This document shows positions 29,066 to 38,630 of a DNA stretch of 64,000 nucleotides, one piece after another. Source of the DNA: Methylophilaceae bacterium 11 (GTDB taxonomy: Bacteria; Pseudomonadota; Gammaproteobacteria; Burkholderiales; Methylophilaceae). The first letter of the stretch is position 1. Each line of letters starts with the position of its first letter. The notes beneath the pieces were generated by a model. That model was given only the letters and a program-made list of their open reading frames with translations, was not told the DNA's origin and did no database searches. The translations under genes were made by a program, and so were the position numbers. The DNA lies in the NCBI GenBank assembly GCA_000525025.1, contig JCKJ01000001.1, forward strand, positions 310,001 through 374,000, written 5' to 3'.

Positions 29066-29114
29066 CCGTTTACGCTTGTTTTATTGATTTTTCTAACGCC
29101 TATTTATCACTACC

Positions 29115-29855
29115 ATGCTTATCATTCCCGCAATCGATCTCAAAGACGGCCACTGTGTTCGTTTAAAACAAGGTTTAATGGAGGAGTCCACAGTCTTTTC
29201 TGAGGACCCCGGCGCTATGGCGCGACACTGGGTGGATCAAGGTGGAAAACGCCTGCACTTGGTGGATTTAAACGGTGCCTTTGCAGGTAAGCCGGTGAAC
29301 GAAGGGGCGATTAAGTCCATCGTCAGTGCAGTGGGCGGTGACATTCCTATCCAGTTGGGTGGCGGTATTCGCGATTTAGATACGATTGAGCGCTATTTGG
29401 ATGATGGCATTAGTTACGTCATTATCGGTACTGCGGCTGTCAAAAATCCTGGCTTTTTGCACGAAGCCTGCTATGCATTCCCCGGCCAAATTATGGTAGG
29501 GCTAGATGCAAAAGATGGCAAAGTTGCTGTGGATGGTTGGTCCAAGCTCACTGGGCACGATGTGATTGATTTAGCCAAGAAGTTTGAAGATTATGGCGTT
29601 GAAAGTATTGTCTATACCGATATTGGACGCGATGGCATGTTGACGGGCGTCAATATCGAAGCGACTGTCGCATTGGCGCAGGCCCTGACGATTCCGGTGA
29701 TTGCCAGCGGCGGCGTGACCAATTTGGATGATGTGCGCAAATTATGCGCCGTGGCTAAAGAAGGCATCATTGGTACCATCACTGGCCGCGCCATTTACGA
29801 AGGCACTTTGAACTTTGCAGCAGCACAAGCCTTAGCGGACGAGCTGAGCGCCTAA
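29115..29855 (+). CDS. hisA: Phosphoribosylformimino-5-aminoimidazole carboxamide ribotide isomerase
   Basis: The 246-residue TIM barrel has catalytic aspartates in [17 protein letters not shown] and [12 protein letters not shown], and phosphate-binding glycine loops ([16 protein letters not shown]). It overlaps hisF by a single base (TAATG at 29853-29857), indicating translational coupling. Confidence 0.97.
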   Translation: MLIIPAIDLKDGHCVRLKQGLMEESTVFSEDPGAMARHWVDQGGKRLHLVDLNGAFAGKPVNEGAIKSIVSAVGGDIPIQLGGGIRDLDTIERYLDDGISYVIIGTAAVKNPGFLHEACYAFPGQIMVGLDAKDGKVAVDGWSKLTGHDVIDLAKKFEDYGVESIVYTDIGRDGMLTGVNIEATVALAQALTIPVIASGGVTNLDDVRKLCAVAKEGIIGTITGRAIYEGTLNFAAAQALADELSA

Positions 29856-30619
29856 TGGGATTAGCCAAGCGCATTATTCCTTGTTTAGATGTCACCAATG
29901 GTCGTGTGGTCAAGGGCGTTAACTTTCTAGAGCTACGTGATGCAGGTGACCCGGTTGAGATTGCACAGCGCTATAACGATCAAGGTGCGGATGAGCTTAC
30001 CTTTTTGGATATCACTGCGAGTTCTGATGATCGTGATTTGATTTTACATATCATTGAAGAAGTTGCTTCCCAAGTGTTTATTCCACTTACGGTAGGTGGT
30101 GGTGTGCGGCAGGTGGAGGATGTACGTCGTTTATTGAATGCTGGTGCAGACAAGGTCAGTATTAACACGACTGCAGTATTGAATCCCCAAGTGGTTCAGG
30201 ATGCCGCCAGCCGCTTTGGCTCGCAATGTATCGTGGTCGCCATTGATGCGAAAAAGGTAGATAATCAACCGTTCGAGTGGGAAGTATTTACCCATGGCGG
30301 GCGTAAGGCAACAGGCTTGGATGCGGTGAAGTGGGCACAGCATATGGTGAGTTTGGGTGCGGGTGAGTTGCTGGTGACCAGCATGGACCGCGATGGCACC
30401 AAGATAGGATTTAACAACCCACTGAACCGCGCTATTTCGGATGCGGTGGATGTGCCACTCATTGCATCAGGCGGTGTGGGTAACTTACAACATTTGGTCG
30501 ACGGGGTGACGCTTGGTGGCGCCGATGCCGTGCTTGCCGCCAGTATTTTTCACTATGGTGAATACACCGTACAACAAGCAAAAACCTATATGCAGCAACA
30601 TGGTCTTGAGGTGCGATAA
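29855..30619 (+). CDS. hisF: Imidazole glycerol phosphate synthase, cyclase subunit
   Basis: The 254-residue TIM barrel is paralogous to HisA. Catalytic aspartates are in [18 protein letters not shown] and [26 protein letters not shown] and [12 protein letters not shown] are the phosphate loops. The stop overlaps the hisI start by one base. Confidence 0.97.
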   Translation: MGLAKRIIPCLDVTNGRVVKGVNFLELRDAGDPVEIAQRYNDQGADELTFLDITASSDDRDLILHIIEEVASQVFIPLTVGGGVRQVEDVRRLLNAGADKVSINTTAVLNPQVVQDAASRFGSQCIVVAIDAKKVDNQPFEWEVFTHGGRKATGLDAVKWAQHMVSLGAGELLVTSMDRDGTKIGFNNPLNRAISDAVDVPLIASGGVGNLQHLVDGVTLGGADAVLAASIFHYGEYTVQQAKTYMQQHGLEVR

Positions 30620-31002
30620 TGGCTTGGCTGGATGAAGTGAATTGGGATGACAATGGCTTAGTGCCTGTAATTGCACAAGAACATGACACGGGTAAGGTGT
30701 TGATGTTCGCTTGGATGAATCGCGAAGCACTAAGACTCACAGAAGAGACGCAGCAAGCGGTCTATTGGTCACGTTCTCGTCAAAAATTGTGGCATAAAGG
30801 TGAAGAGTCCGGCCATATACAAAAAATTCATGAAATTCGATTAGACTGTGATGAAGATGTCATTCTGATACGCGTTGAGCAAGTGGGGGGTATTGCTTGT
30901 CATACGGGTCGTCATAATTGTTTTTTCAAAAAACTAGATAATCAAACTTGGTTGATTGACCAAGCGGTGAAAAAAGACCCCAATGAGATTTATCATGAGT
31001 GA
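30619..31002 (+). CDS. hisI: Phosphoribosyl-AMP cyclohydrolase
   Basis: The 127-residue stand-alone cyclohydrolase keeps the zinc and magnesium ligands: [15 protein letters not shown] and [13 protein letters not shown]. HisI and HisE are separate proteins here, as in many betaproteobacteria, not fused as in enterobacteria. The stop overlaps the hisE start region. Confidence 0.96.
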   Translation: MAWLDEVNWDDNGLVPVIAQEHDTGKVLMFAWMNREALRLTEETQQAVYWSRSRQKLWHKGEESGHIQKIHEIRLDCDEDVILIRVEQVGGIACHTGRHNCFFKKLDNQTWLIDQAVKKDPNEIYHE

Positions 31003-31315
31003 TGTCTTGAGTCGATTAGCAGAGTTGTTGGAGCAGCGTAAATCTGCAGATCCAACCACGTCCTACGTAGCCAAGCTGTATACCAAAGGTTTGGACAGCA
31101 TTCTCAAAAAGATTGGTGAGGAAGCGACTGAGACTGTCATCGCCGCCAAAGATGGACAGCGTGAAGCGATTGTGTACGAAACGGCAGACCTCTGGTTTCA
31201 TACATTGGTAATGCTGGCGCATCACAATATTCAGCCGCAAGAAATTCTAGATGAGTTGGCGCGCAGAGAAGGGTTGTCCGGCATTGATGAAAAGAATGCC
31301 AGACCTAAAGACTAG
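30995..31315 (+). CDS. hisE: Phosphoribosyl-ATP pyrophosphatase
   Basis: This MazG-like helical pyrophosphatase shows [24 protein letters not shown] and [13 protein letters not shown], the acidic metal-binding helices. The ATG at 30995 (MSDVLSRL) is favoured and overlaps the end of hisI by 8 bases; a start at 30983 would add four residues. Length is 106 residues. Confidence 0.95.
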   Translation: MSDVLSRLAELLEQRKSADPTTSYVAKLYTKGLDSILKKIGEEATETVIAAKDGQREAIVYETADLWFHTLVMLAHHNIQPQEILDELARREGLSGIDEKNARPKD

Positions 31316-31384
31316 GTGGTCAAAGATTAAATGTGATTGGTTGTGACTTAACCACAATTGTTTGGCAGTAACGGGGTGTAGGAC

Positions 31385-31717
31385 ATGGATGAAGATTGCA
31401 TTTTTTGTAAAATATTGGCGGGTAGTATCCCATCAAAAAAAATCTATGAAGATGAAGGTGTAATTGCGTTTTTTGATATCAAACCCATGGCCAAGGTACA
31501 TTTTTTAATTGTGCCGAAATTACATGTGCCTAGCCTGAAAGAGTGTAATGCAAGTCATCAAGACTTGTTGGGCAAGATGTTGCTACTGGTGCCCAAGCTG
31601 GCAGAGGCGCAAGGCTTGGCAGGGTTTAAAACGCTCATCAATACTGGCCGCGAAGGTGGGCAGGAAGTTTTTCATTTACATATACACGTATTTGGTGGCG
31701 GGCCTGCAGGCAGTTGA
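31385..31717 (+). CDS. hinT: HIT-family nucleotide hydrolase, HinT-like
   Basis: The 110-residue protein has the histidine triad FHLHIHVFGG near residues 97-106 and the CIFCKILAGSIPSKKIYED opening of HinT-type purine nucleoside phosphoramidases. It sits between hisE and tatA, a conserved betaproteobacterial order. Confidence 0.93.
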   Translation: MDEDCIFCKILAGSIPSKKIYEDEGVIAFFDIKPMAKVHFLIVPKLHVPSLKECNASHQDLLGKMLLLVPKLAEAQGLAGFKTLINTGREGGQEVFHLHIHVFGGGPAGS

Positions 31718-31756
31718 TGCCTGCGCCTAGACGTTACACAAATTAAGGAGATTATC

Positions 31757-31969
31757 ATGGGTTCTTTTAGTTTATGGCACTGGTTGATTGTGTTACTAAT
31801 TGTTGTGCTGGTATTTGGTACTAAAAAACTACGCAATATTGGTAGCGATGTAGGTGGCGCAGTAAATGAGTTTAAAAAAGCCGTGAAAGATGGTCAGTCA
31901 CCTGAAGTTGCTGATGAAAGTGCTGGCAAGACGATTGAAGGCGAAGTCACACATAAAACTAAGCAATAG
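31757..31969 (+). CDS. tatA: Twin-arginine translocase subunit TatA
   Basis: The 70-residue protein has one N-terminal membrane helix ([20 protein letters not shown]), the FGxKKL hinge and an amphipathic helix ([16 protein letters not shown]), then an acidic tail. It is preceded by AAGGAG. It forms the variable pore of the Tat export system with TatB and TatC. Confidence 0.96.
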   Translation: MGSFSLWHWLIVLLIVVLVFGTKKLRNIGSDVGGAVNEFKKAVKDGQSPEVADESAGKTIEGEVTHKTKQ

Positions 31970-31974
31970 TCGCC

Positions 31975-32394
31975 GTGTTTGATATTTCATTTTCGGAGTT
32001 GATTGTCATTGCAGTTGTGGCACTGTTGGTGATTGGTCCGGAGAAATTACCAAAGCTAGCGCGTACATTGGGTGCTTATACCGGGCGCATGCAGCGATTT
32101 GTTGCGCAGGTAAAAGATGAAGTGAATCGCGAAATGCGTTTTGAAGAGTTGCAAAAGCTCCAGCAAGAAGTCAATAGTGCTGCTTTGCAAACTGAATCCA
32201 GCATTATGGCGGGCGTACAATCTCTGCAAGACACCACTATGGATGATGTTGTAGCCCCTGTTTCCAAGCCTGCCACTAAAAGAAAAGCAAGCCCCAAAAT
32301 CAAAAAATCCCAACCTGCCGCCGGTGATGATGCGTTGTCTACGCCTAAGGTAAAACGTGCGCGTGTCAGCAAGAAACCTGCGCAGCCAGAATAG
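31975..32394 (+). CDS. tatB: Twin-arginine translocase subunit TatB
   Basis: The 139-residue protein starts with GTG five bases after tatA. It has the short helix FDISFSELIVIAVVALLVIGPEKLP with the TatB-specific Glu and GPEKLP hinge, an amphipathic helix, and a Lys/Pro/Ala-rich C-terminus. It forms the signal-binding complex with TatC. Confidence 0.95.
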   Translation: MFDISFSELIVIAVVALLVIGPEKLPKLARTLGAYTGRMQRFVAQVKDEVNREMRFEELQKLQQEVNSAALQTESSIMAGVQSLQDTTMDDVVAPVSKPATKRKASPKIKKSQPAAGDDALSTPKVKRARVSKKPAQPE

Positions 32395-32416
32395 CGCATT
32401 AGCAATAGACGCCGAT

Positions 32417-33148
32417 ATGACCCCAACAGAATCCTTTATCTCACATTTAATCGAGCTCAGAAACCGCTTGTTGCGGATTGTGCTAGGGTTTGTACTGGTG
32501 TTTATTGGGCTATTTCCGTTTGCAAACCGTATCTACAGCCTATTGGCAGCGCCCATGCTAGCCAAGCTGCCTGCAGGCGGCCAGATGATTGCCACTGCAG
32601 TGACAACACCGTTTTTTGTGCCGATGAAAGTGGCCATGATGGCGGCTTTTGTGATTTCGTTACCCCATACCATTTATCAAGTGTGGTCGTTTATTGCGCC
32701 TGGCCTGTATGCGCATGAAAAAAAGTTGATGTTGCCCGTGATTGTTGCCAGCACACTATTGTTTATGCTTGGGATGGCGTTTGCATACTTCTTGGTGTTC
32801 CCCGTGGTATTTGGCTTTATTGTGGGGAGCGCGCCAGCCGGGGTCGCGGTGATGACAGATATTTCCGAATATCTGGATTTTGTCATGACTTTGTTTATGG
32901 CGTTTGGCCTGGCGTTTGAAGTGCCGATTGCTGTCGTGCTGGTTGCCCGCTTTGGTTGGGTAACGGTAGCTCAGTTACAAGAGGCGCGTGGTTATGTAGT
33001 GGTGGGCGCGTTTATTTTAGGCGCTATCTTTACACCACCGGATATCATCTCGCAGTTTATGCTGGCAGTACCGCTGTGGTTGCTTTATGAGTTAGGTGTA
33101 TTGGTAGTGAAATACACGCAACCTAAAGCCAATAGTATACAAGCTTAA
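32417..33148 (+). CDS. tatC: Twin-arginine translocase subunit TatC
   Basis: The six-helix membrane protein that recognises twin-arginine signals. SFISHLIELRNRLLR at the N-terminus is the conserved signal-binding region, and the FAYFLVFP segment is typical. ATG 32417 (MTPTESFISHL) is preferred over an earlier ATG at 32357 inside tatB, giving 243 residues. Confidence 0.96.
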   Translation: MTPTESFISHLIELRNRLLRIVLGFVLVFIGLFPFANRIYSLLAAPMLAKLPAGGQMIATAVTTPFFVPMKVAMMAAFVISLPHTIYQVWSFIAPGLYAHEKKLMLPVIVASTLLFMLGMAFAYFLVFPVVFGFIVGSAPAGVAVMTDISEYLDFVMTLFMAFGLAFEVPIAVVLVARFGWVTVAQLQEARGYVVVGAFILGAIFTPPDIISQFMLAVPLWLLYELGVLVVKYTQPKANSIQA

Positions 33149-33152
33149 CTTA

Positions 33153-34307
33153 CTATCTTTTTGCCGCTACTGGTCTGGGGCGTTTTCCAACCAGCAACTC
33201 CACTTCAATCAATTTTCCCGTTCTGACAATGCCTAGCGTTGCTTTCTGCTTTGGCTGTAATACCGCAATCAGATTCAACATAGACTCGCTATCCGTCACC
33301 TTGTTGCCATTGATGGATACCAAAATATCGCCGGGCTTTAACCCTGCCGCATCAGCAGGGCTGTCACGCAAAATGCCAGCGATCAGAGAGCCTTCCGCTT
33401 TGTCCAGCTTAAAAGACTCAGCCAATTCCGGTGTAATGTCTTGCGCTTCAATCCCAATCCAGCCGCGGGTGACGCTGCCGGTGAGTGTGATTTGCTCCAT
33501 GACCTGCTTGGCGATGCTGACGGGGATGGCGAAGCCAATGCCCATGCTACCGCCGCTACGTGAGTAGATAGCACTATTGATGCCGATTAAATTACCATCG
33601 GCGTCAATCAGTGCGCCACCAGAGTTGCCTGGGTTGATGGAGGCATCGGTTTGAATGAAATTTTCAAATGTATTTATGCCCAAATGGTTGCGGCCAAGCG
33701 CGCTGATAATACCTTGCGTAACAGTTTGGCCAACGCCAAACGGATTGCCGATGGCTAATACCACATCACCCACTTTGAGTTTTTCGCTATTGGCAAACGT
33801 AATCGCAGGCAGGTTATCTGCATCCACTTTGAGTACGGCCAAATCCGTTTCTGGATCTGTGCCCACTACTTTGGCAGAAAGTTTGCGGCCATCGGCCAGT
33901 GCAACTTCAATCTCGTCTGCAGTGTTGACGACATGGTTGTTGGTCATGATCAGGCCCTGCGCACTGACAATCACGCCACTACCAAGGCTGCTTTCTGGCT
34001 GGGCTTCCTGATTATTCAGCTGATCGCCAAAAAAGTGCCTAAACAAGGGGTCGTCCAGATATTGTTGGTTAGGGTCTGTGCTGGCTACTTTGCTGGAGGT
34101 GAAAATATTGACGACGGTGGGCATGGCTTTTTCAGCCGCTAGACTGTAGCCTCCTTTAGTTTCTACTTTTGCTGTAGGCTCGACTTGTTTGATAATGACG
34201 GGAGCAGACTTGATGGCAAGCAGTTCCGGGTAGAACATTCTTAATACAAACAAAAGGCCCAAGCAGGCGGTCACAGATTGTGCAAAAATAAGCCAAATTT
34301 TACGCAT
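33153..34307 (-). CDS. Membrane-anchored HtrA-type serine protease (DegS/AlgW-like)
   Basis: The 384-residue protein has an N-terminal membrane anchor (IWLIFAQSVTACLGLLFVL), a trypsin-like domain with triad His125 (TNNHVV), Asp155 (ETDLAVLK) and Ser229 (NPGNSGGALI), and a single PDZ domain at about 280-370. One PDZ plus an anchor is the DegS/AlgW layout; those proteases start envelope-stress signalling by cutting RseA/MucA. No such regulator lies nearby, so a general quality-control role is possible. The gene converges on tatC with a 4-base gap. Confidence 0.92.
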   Translation of the reverse strand: MRKIWLIFAQSVTACLGLLFVLRMFYPELLAIKSAPVIIKQVEPTAKVETKGGYSLAAEKAMPTVVNIFTSSKVASTDPNQQYLDDPLFRHFFGDQLNNQEAQPESSLGSGVIVSAQGLIMTNNHVVNTADEIEVALADGRKLSAKVVGTDPETDLAVLKVDADNLPAITFANSEKLKVGDVVLAIGNPFGVGQTVTQGIISALGRNHLGINTFENFIQTDASINPGNSGGALIDADGNLIGINSAIYSRSGGSMGIGFAIPVSIAKQVMEQITLTGSVTRGWIGIEAQDITPELAESFKLDKAEGSLIAGILRDSPADAAGLKPGDILVSINGNKVTDSESMLNLIAVLQPKQKATLGIVRTGKLIEVELLVGKRPRPVAAKR

Positions 34308-34352
34308 AACACCTTCAGGTAAATAAAGATAACTCAGTATATTGGAAATGAT

Positions 34353-35099
34353 ATGAAATTAAGCGCACTTAACTTGTATTTGAAGGATATTTTACAGCCC
34401 GCTCGCTTTAATGACTACTGCCCAAATGGTCTGCAGGTAGAGGGAAAATCCGAGATACAACGTATTGTGACCGGGGTGACCGCTTCGCAGGCGCTGATAG
34501 ATGCGGCGGTTAAGAGAAATGCAGATGCAATTCTGGTGCATCATGGCTATTTTTGGCGCGGCGAGCCGCCGGAAATTGTGGGTATTAAAAAGCAAAGAAT
34601 CCAAACCCTGCTTCAGCACGACATCAATCTGTTCGCCTATCATTTGCCGCTAGATGCCCACCCACAATTTGGCAATAACGTGATGTTGGGACAGCAACTG
34701 GGATTTGATATAGAAGCATGGCTGGATGATAAGCAGATGATCGCCAAAGCGACGCTGGCGCAGCCGCTCTCTATTGAGCAACTTAGCCTGCATGTGGCTG
34801 AAAGATTGGGTAGAGTGCCACAAATTATTCCTAGCACCCGATCTTTAATCAAGACTGTGGCGTGGTGTACCGGGGCGGCGCAGCAGTATATTGATGTGGC
34901 GATTGCCGCCGAAGTGGATCTGTTTATCAGTGGTGAGATATCGGAGCAAACCGTCCATGCCGTGCGTGAATCCAATACGGCGTACATGGCAGCGGGCCAT
35001 CATGCAACCGAGCGATATGGTATTCAGGCCTTGGGCGTTCATTTAGCCAATCAGTTTGGTTTAAGTCACGAATTTGTCGATATTGATAATCCTGTTTAA
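34353..35099 (+). CDS. Nif3-like dinuclear metal-centre protein (YbgI family)
   Basis: The 248-residue protein shows the family metal ligands: LVHHGYFWRG (H63, H64), FAYHLPLDAHP and AGHHATERYG. YbgI/NIF3 proteins form toroidal hexamers with a dimetal site; the enzyme role is debated (GTP cyclohydrolase type 2 activity has been proposed). It is divergent from the HtrA gene and upstream of petABC, a common neighbour order. Confidence 0.92.
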   Translation: MKLSALNLYLKDILQPARFNDYCPNGLQVEGKSEIQRIVTGVTASQALIDAAVKRNADAILVHHGYFWRGEPPEIVGIKKQRIQTLLQHDINLFAYHLPLDAHPQFGNNVMLGQQLGFDIEAWLDDKQMIAKATLAQPLSIEQLSLHVAERLGRVPQIIPSTRSLIKTVAWCTGAAQQYIDVAIAAEVDLFISGEISEQTVHAVRESNTAYMAAGHHATERYGIQALGVHLANQFGLSHEFVDIDNPV

Positions 35100-35131
35100 T
35101 TGATATTTATCAAATACTTATCCAATAAAAT

Positions 35132-35160
35132 TTGGATGTGCCAATAAAAAAATGTATAAT
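35132..35160 (+). promoter_or_regulatory. Sigma-70 promoter of petABC
   Basis: TTGGAT (35132-35137) and TATAAT (35155-35160) are 17 bases apart, 56 bases before the petA ATG. The -35 box is the right arm of an inverted repeat ATCCAA (35120-35125) / TTGGAT (35132-35137), a possible operator half-site pair. Confidence 0.7.
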
Positions 35161-35215
35161 CCTGTTTTTGTTTAACCTGTAAAAATTGCTCCAAAAGAGC
35201 AAGTTAAGGAAGCCA

Positions 35216-35836
35216 ATGTCAGACACCAAACATGACGCCAACGGGCTCTCGTTTCAGCCGCCCTCCGAAGTTGATGTAGAAAAACGTAAATTCCTCATTC
35301 AGGCGACTGCTGCCACTGGTGCAGTCGGTGTTGCTGCCGTGGCCGTACCTTTTGTTGGCAGTATGTTGCCGAGTGAGCGTGCAAAAGCAGCAGGCGCGCC
35401 AGTTGAGGTGGATATTAGTAAAATTGAGGCTGGTAGCATGATGACGGCTGAGTGGCGTGGTCAACCGGTGTGGATTATCCACCGCACGGAGGAAATGCTT
35501 GCAAAGTTAGATGCGCACAAGAATCAGTTGTCTGACCCTGACCTGAATGTGCCGCAACAGCCTGAGTATTGTAAAAACAAAGGCCGCGCGATTAATGAAA
35601 AATACGCAGTGATGTTGGGTACTTGTACGCATTTGGGCTGCTCGCCTAATGCTAACTTTGCGGAGACGGCAGACTGGGATGGCGGTTTTGTCTGTCCATG
35701 TCACGGTTCTAAATTCGATTTATCCGGCCGTGTGTTTAAAGGCTCTCCTGCACCGACTAACTTGGTGGTGCCACCACATCAATATCTCACTGATACTACA
35801 TTGTTAATCGGCGTAGATAAAAAGGCGGAGGCCTAG
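35216..35836 (+). CDS. petA: Ubiquinol-cytochrome c reductase, Rieske iron-sulfur subunit
   Basis: The start is ATG 35216 (MSDTKHDANG) after AAGGAAG, giving 206 residues; an earlier ATG at 35186 has no such site. One N-terminal helix carries a Tat-like signal, EKRKFLIQATAATG, with KR in place of RR. The [2Fe-2S] ligands are CTHLGC (about 137-142) and CPCHGSKF (about 160-167). It carries electrons from ubiquinol to cytochrome c1 in complex III. A GGAGG before petB gives tight coupling. Confidence 0.96.
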   Translation: MSDTKHDANGLSFQPPSEVDVEKRKFLIQATAATGAVGVAAVAVPFVGSMLPSERAKAAGAPVEVDISKIEAGSMMTAEWRGQPVWIIHRTEEMLAKLDAHKNQLSDPDLNVPQQPEYCKNKGRAINEKYAVMLGTCTHLGCSPNANFAETADWDGGFVCPCHGSKFDLSGRVFKGSPAPTNLVVPPHQYLTDTTLLIGVDKKAEA

Positions 35837-35838
35837 AA

Positions 35839-37155
35839 ATGAAAAATAGTCCTATGGCAGAGCAAAAAGTCACCGCCACTACTACAGGCGGTCTGGCAGG
35901 TGTTGTGGATTGGGTGGATGCGCGTTTCCCACTCACCAGTAACATCAAAAATCACCTCACCGAATATTACGCACCTAAGAATTTTAACTTTTGGTACTTC
36001 TTTGGTTCGTTAGCATTGTTAGTATTGGTCATGCAAATTGTGACCGGTATTTTTCTGACCATGCATTACAAACCAGATGCGCAACAAGCGTTTGCCTCTG
36101 TTGAGTACATCATGCGTGATGTGTTTGGCGGCAATATTATTCGTTATATGCACTCCACCGGCGCTTCCATGTTTTTTGTGGTGGTGTATATGCATATGTT
36201 CCGCGGTTTGATCTACGGTTCATACCGCACGCCCCGCGAATTGATCTGGTTGTTCGGCGTAGGCATTTTCTTGGTGTTGATGGGTGAGGCATTTTTTGGC
36301 TACCTGTTGCCTTGGGGTCAAATGTCCTATTGGGGTGCGCAAGTAATTGTGAACCTATTCTCTACAGTGCCATTCATTGGTCCGGATTTATCTGAATGGT
36401 TGCGTGGTGACTATTTGGTATCGGATGCGACATTGAACCGTTTCTTTGCCTTTCACGTCATTGCTCTGCCATTGGTGTTGTTGGGCTTGGTAGCTGTGCA
36501 TTTGATTGCCTTGCATGAAGTGGGTTCAAACAACCCGGATGGCGTAGAAATTAAAGCGCACAAGGATAAGAAAACAGGCATTCCATTAGATGGTATTCCA
36601 TTCCATCCTTACTACTCTGTTAAAGACTTGGTAGGTGTGGTGGTGTTCTTGATGGTGTTTGCAGCCATTGTGTTCTTTGCGCCGGAGATGGGTGGCTACT
36701 TCCTAGAGGCCAATAACTTTGTGCCGGCAGATCCATTGAAAACGCCTGCGCACATTGCACCTGTTTGGTATTTCACACCTTACTACTCCATCTTGCGTGC
36801 TGTGCCACCAATTGGTATCTCACAGTTCCCTGGTGTAGTCGCCATGGGCTTGTCAGTTGTAGTATTTGCATTCTTGCCTTGGTTAGACAGAGGTGCGGTC
36901 AAGTCGATTCGCTACCGTGGTGCGCTCTACAAACGCTGGCTAGCTGCATTTGTCGTGAGCTTCTTGATATTGGGTTATTTAGGTACCGTGCCCGCAGATG
37001 TTTGGGGTCAGTTTGGCGCGTGGATGGGTAAGGCTGATCGTGCAACCGTGGTCGCACGTATTTGTATGACGGTGTATTTCCTGTTCTTTGCGTTAATGCC
37101 TTGGTATACCAAGCGTGATAAAACAAAGCCAGTGCCAGAAAGGGTAACGCATTAA
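35839..37155 (+). CDS. petB: Ubiquinol-cytochrome c reductase, cytochrome b
   Basis: The 438-residue membrane subunit carries haems bL and bH. Haem-ligating histidines lie in RYMHSTGASMFF, VVVYMHMFRG, FFAFHVIALP and VAVHLIALHEVGSNNPDG. The quinol-site motif reads PVWY (in APVWYFTPYYSILRAVP), in place of the PEWY of many species. Start ATG 35839 follows GGAGG. Two bases separate the stop from petC. Confidence 0.97.
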   Translation: MKNSPMAEQKVTATTTGGLAGVVDWVDARFPLTSNIKNHLTEYYAPKNFNFWYFFGSLALLVLVMQIVTGIFLTMHYKPDAQQAFASVEYIMRDVFGGNIIRYMHSTGASMFFVVVYMHMFRGLIYGSYRTPRELIWLFGVGIFLVLMGEAFFGYLLPWGQMSYWGAQVIVNLFSTVPFIGPDLSEWLRGDYLVSDATLNRFFAFHVIALPLVLLGLVAVHLIALHEVGSNNPDGVEIKAHKDKKTGIPLDGIPFHPYYSVKDLVGVVVFLMVFAAIVFFAPEMGGYFLEANNFVPADPLKTPAHIAPVWYFTPYYSILRAVPPIGISQFPGVVAMGLSVVVFAFLPWLDRGAVKSIRYRGALYKRWLAAFVVSFLILGYLGTVPADVWGQFGAWMGKADRATVVARICMTVYFLFFALMPWYTKRDKTKPVPERVTH

Positions 37156-37156
37156 T

Positions 37157-37849
37157 ATGAAAAGCATTTTATTAAGTTTGTTGCTGTTGCCAGTATTAGC
37201 GTTGGCGAATGAGGCTGAAATTACCGTAAAAGCGCCTGTGGACTTGGGTAATCATGAATCTTTACAGCGTGGCGCAAGAACGTTTGTGAATTACTGCCTC
37301 AATTGTCATAGTGCCAACTACATGCGTTATAACCGTTTGCAAGATATTGGCTTGTCTGAAAAGCAAATTAAAGACAATCTACTGCTGGCGGGCGATAAAG
37401 TAGGCGATACCATGCAAGTGGCGATTGACCCGAAAGACGCGAAAAAGTGGTTTGGTGCAACGCCGCCGGATTTATCGGTAGAGGTGCGTGCACGCGGTGC
37501 AGATTGGCTTTACGCTTATTTACGCGGATTTTATAAAGATGATACGCGTCCTACCGGTTGGAATAATACGGTATATGACAAAGTGGCCATGCCGCATGTG
37601 TTGTATGAGTTGCAAGGCGTACAAGTATTGAATCACGAAACCCATGCCTTGGAATTGGTCAAGCCGGGTAAGTTGAGCCCTGCCGAATACAATGAAATGG
37701 TAGGTGATTTGACTAACTTTATGGCGTTTATGGCGGAGCCCGCCAAACAAAGCCGCCAGTTCATTGGTATTTTTGTATTGCTGTTCCTTGGGGTGCTATT
37801 TGTACTCGTGAAGAAAATTAAAACCGAGTATTGGAAAGACATTAAATAA
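37157..37849 (+). CDS. petC: Ubiquinol-cytochrome c reductase, cytochrome c1
   Basis: The 230-residue precursor has a signal peptide (MKSILLSLLLLPVLALA), the haem c site CLNCH followed by SANYMRYNRLQDIG, the methionine ligand region KVAMPHVLYELQG, and a C-terminal anchor helix (FIGIFVLLFLGVLFVLVKK). It depends on the ResB/CcsA system encoded upstream in this window. Confidence 0.97.
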   Translation: MKSILLSLLLLPVLALANEAEITVKAPVDLGNHESLQRGARTFVNYCLNCHSANYMRYNRLQDIGLSEKQIKDNLLLAGDKVGDTMQVAIDPKDAKKWFGATPPDLSVEVRARGADWLYAYLRGFYKDDTRPTGWNNTVYDKVAMPHVLYELQGVQVLNHETHALELVKPGKLSPAEYNEMVGDLTNFMAFMAEPAKQSRQFIGIFVLLFLGVLFVLVKKIKTEYWKDIK

Positions 37850-37911
37850 GATGGAAGGCTGCTCAGTCCTTGAGTAGTCTATCTGTTGATATGAAGAGAG
37901 AAGCATAAATT

Positions 37912-38511
37912 ATGATGAAATTATATTCGGGGACAGTTGATCCCTATAGCCATCGCTGCCGTATTGTATTGTTTGAAAAAGGCATGGACTTTGAAGTGAT
38001 TGATGTGGATTTGGCCAACAAATCCGAAGACTTGGCTGTGCTTAACCCTTACGGTAGCGTGCCTGTGTTGGTGGAGCGTGACCTCATTTTGTCGGAGGCA
38101 AACATTATCAATGAATATATTGATGAGCGTTTTCCACATCCACAACTTATGCCTGCAGATCCAGTGATGCGTGCACGTGCAAGATTGTTCTTGTATAACT
38201 TTGAAAAAGATCTGTTTGACCACATCAAAGACATTGAGTCCGGTGACGATGCTAAAGCGGATGCTGCGCGTAAAACTATCCGTGATAACTTGACGCAAAT
38301 TGTGCCAATTTTTAGCAAGCAAAACTATTTGCTGGGTGATGAGTACTCCATGTTGGATGTGGCGGTGACACCATTGCTTTGGCGCTTAGGGCACTACGGT
38401 ATTGAGTTGCCAAACCAAGCGGCACCATTGTTGAAATATGCTGAGCGTTTGTTCTCACGTCCGCTGTATGCAGATGCGATGACGCCATCAGAAAAAGCAA
38501 TGCGTAAATAA
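37912..38511 (+). CDS. sspA: Stringent starvation protein A
   Basis: This 199-residue protein has a GST-like fold: a thioredoxin-like N-terminal half (LYSGTVDPYSHRCRIVLFEKGM) and an all-helical C-terminal half. In E. coli SspA binds RNA polymerase-sigma70 and acts in stationary-phase and acid responses; it lacks GST activity. Tandem ATGs at 37912 and 37915 are both possible starts. sspB follows after 119 bases. Confidence 0.92.
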   Translation: MMKLYSGTVDPYSHRCRIVLFEKGMDFEVIDVDLANKSEDLAVLNPYGSVPVLVERDLILSEANIINEYIDERFPHPQLMPADPVMRARARLFLYNFEKDLFDHIKDIESGDDAKADAARKTIRDNLTQIVPIFSKQNYLLGDEYSMLDVAVTPLLWRLGHYGIELPNQAAPLLKYAERLFSRPLYADAMTPSEKAMRK

Positions 38512-38630
38512 ATCGACGTGCTGAATGGAAATGATAAAGCGAGTGCATTGAAAGATGTGCTCGCTTTATACTTTCTGGCTTGCTGCCACACGCAGTAGTA
38601 TGATGAATAGCAATACCATAGGACACTCTC

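Noticed and set aside
38537-38569. Inverted repeat AAAGCGAG/CTCGCTTT between sspA and sspB as a terminator
   Set aside because: The loop is long (about 16 bases) and no T run follows, so it was not listed as a terminator.
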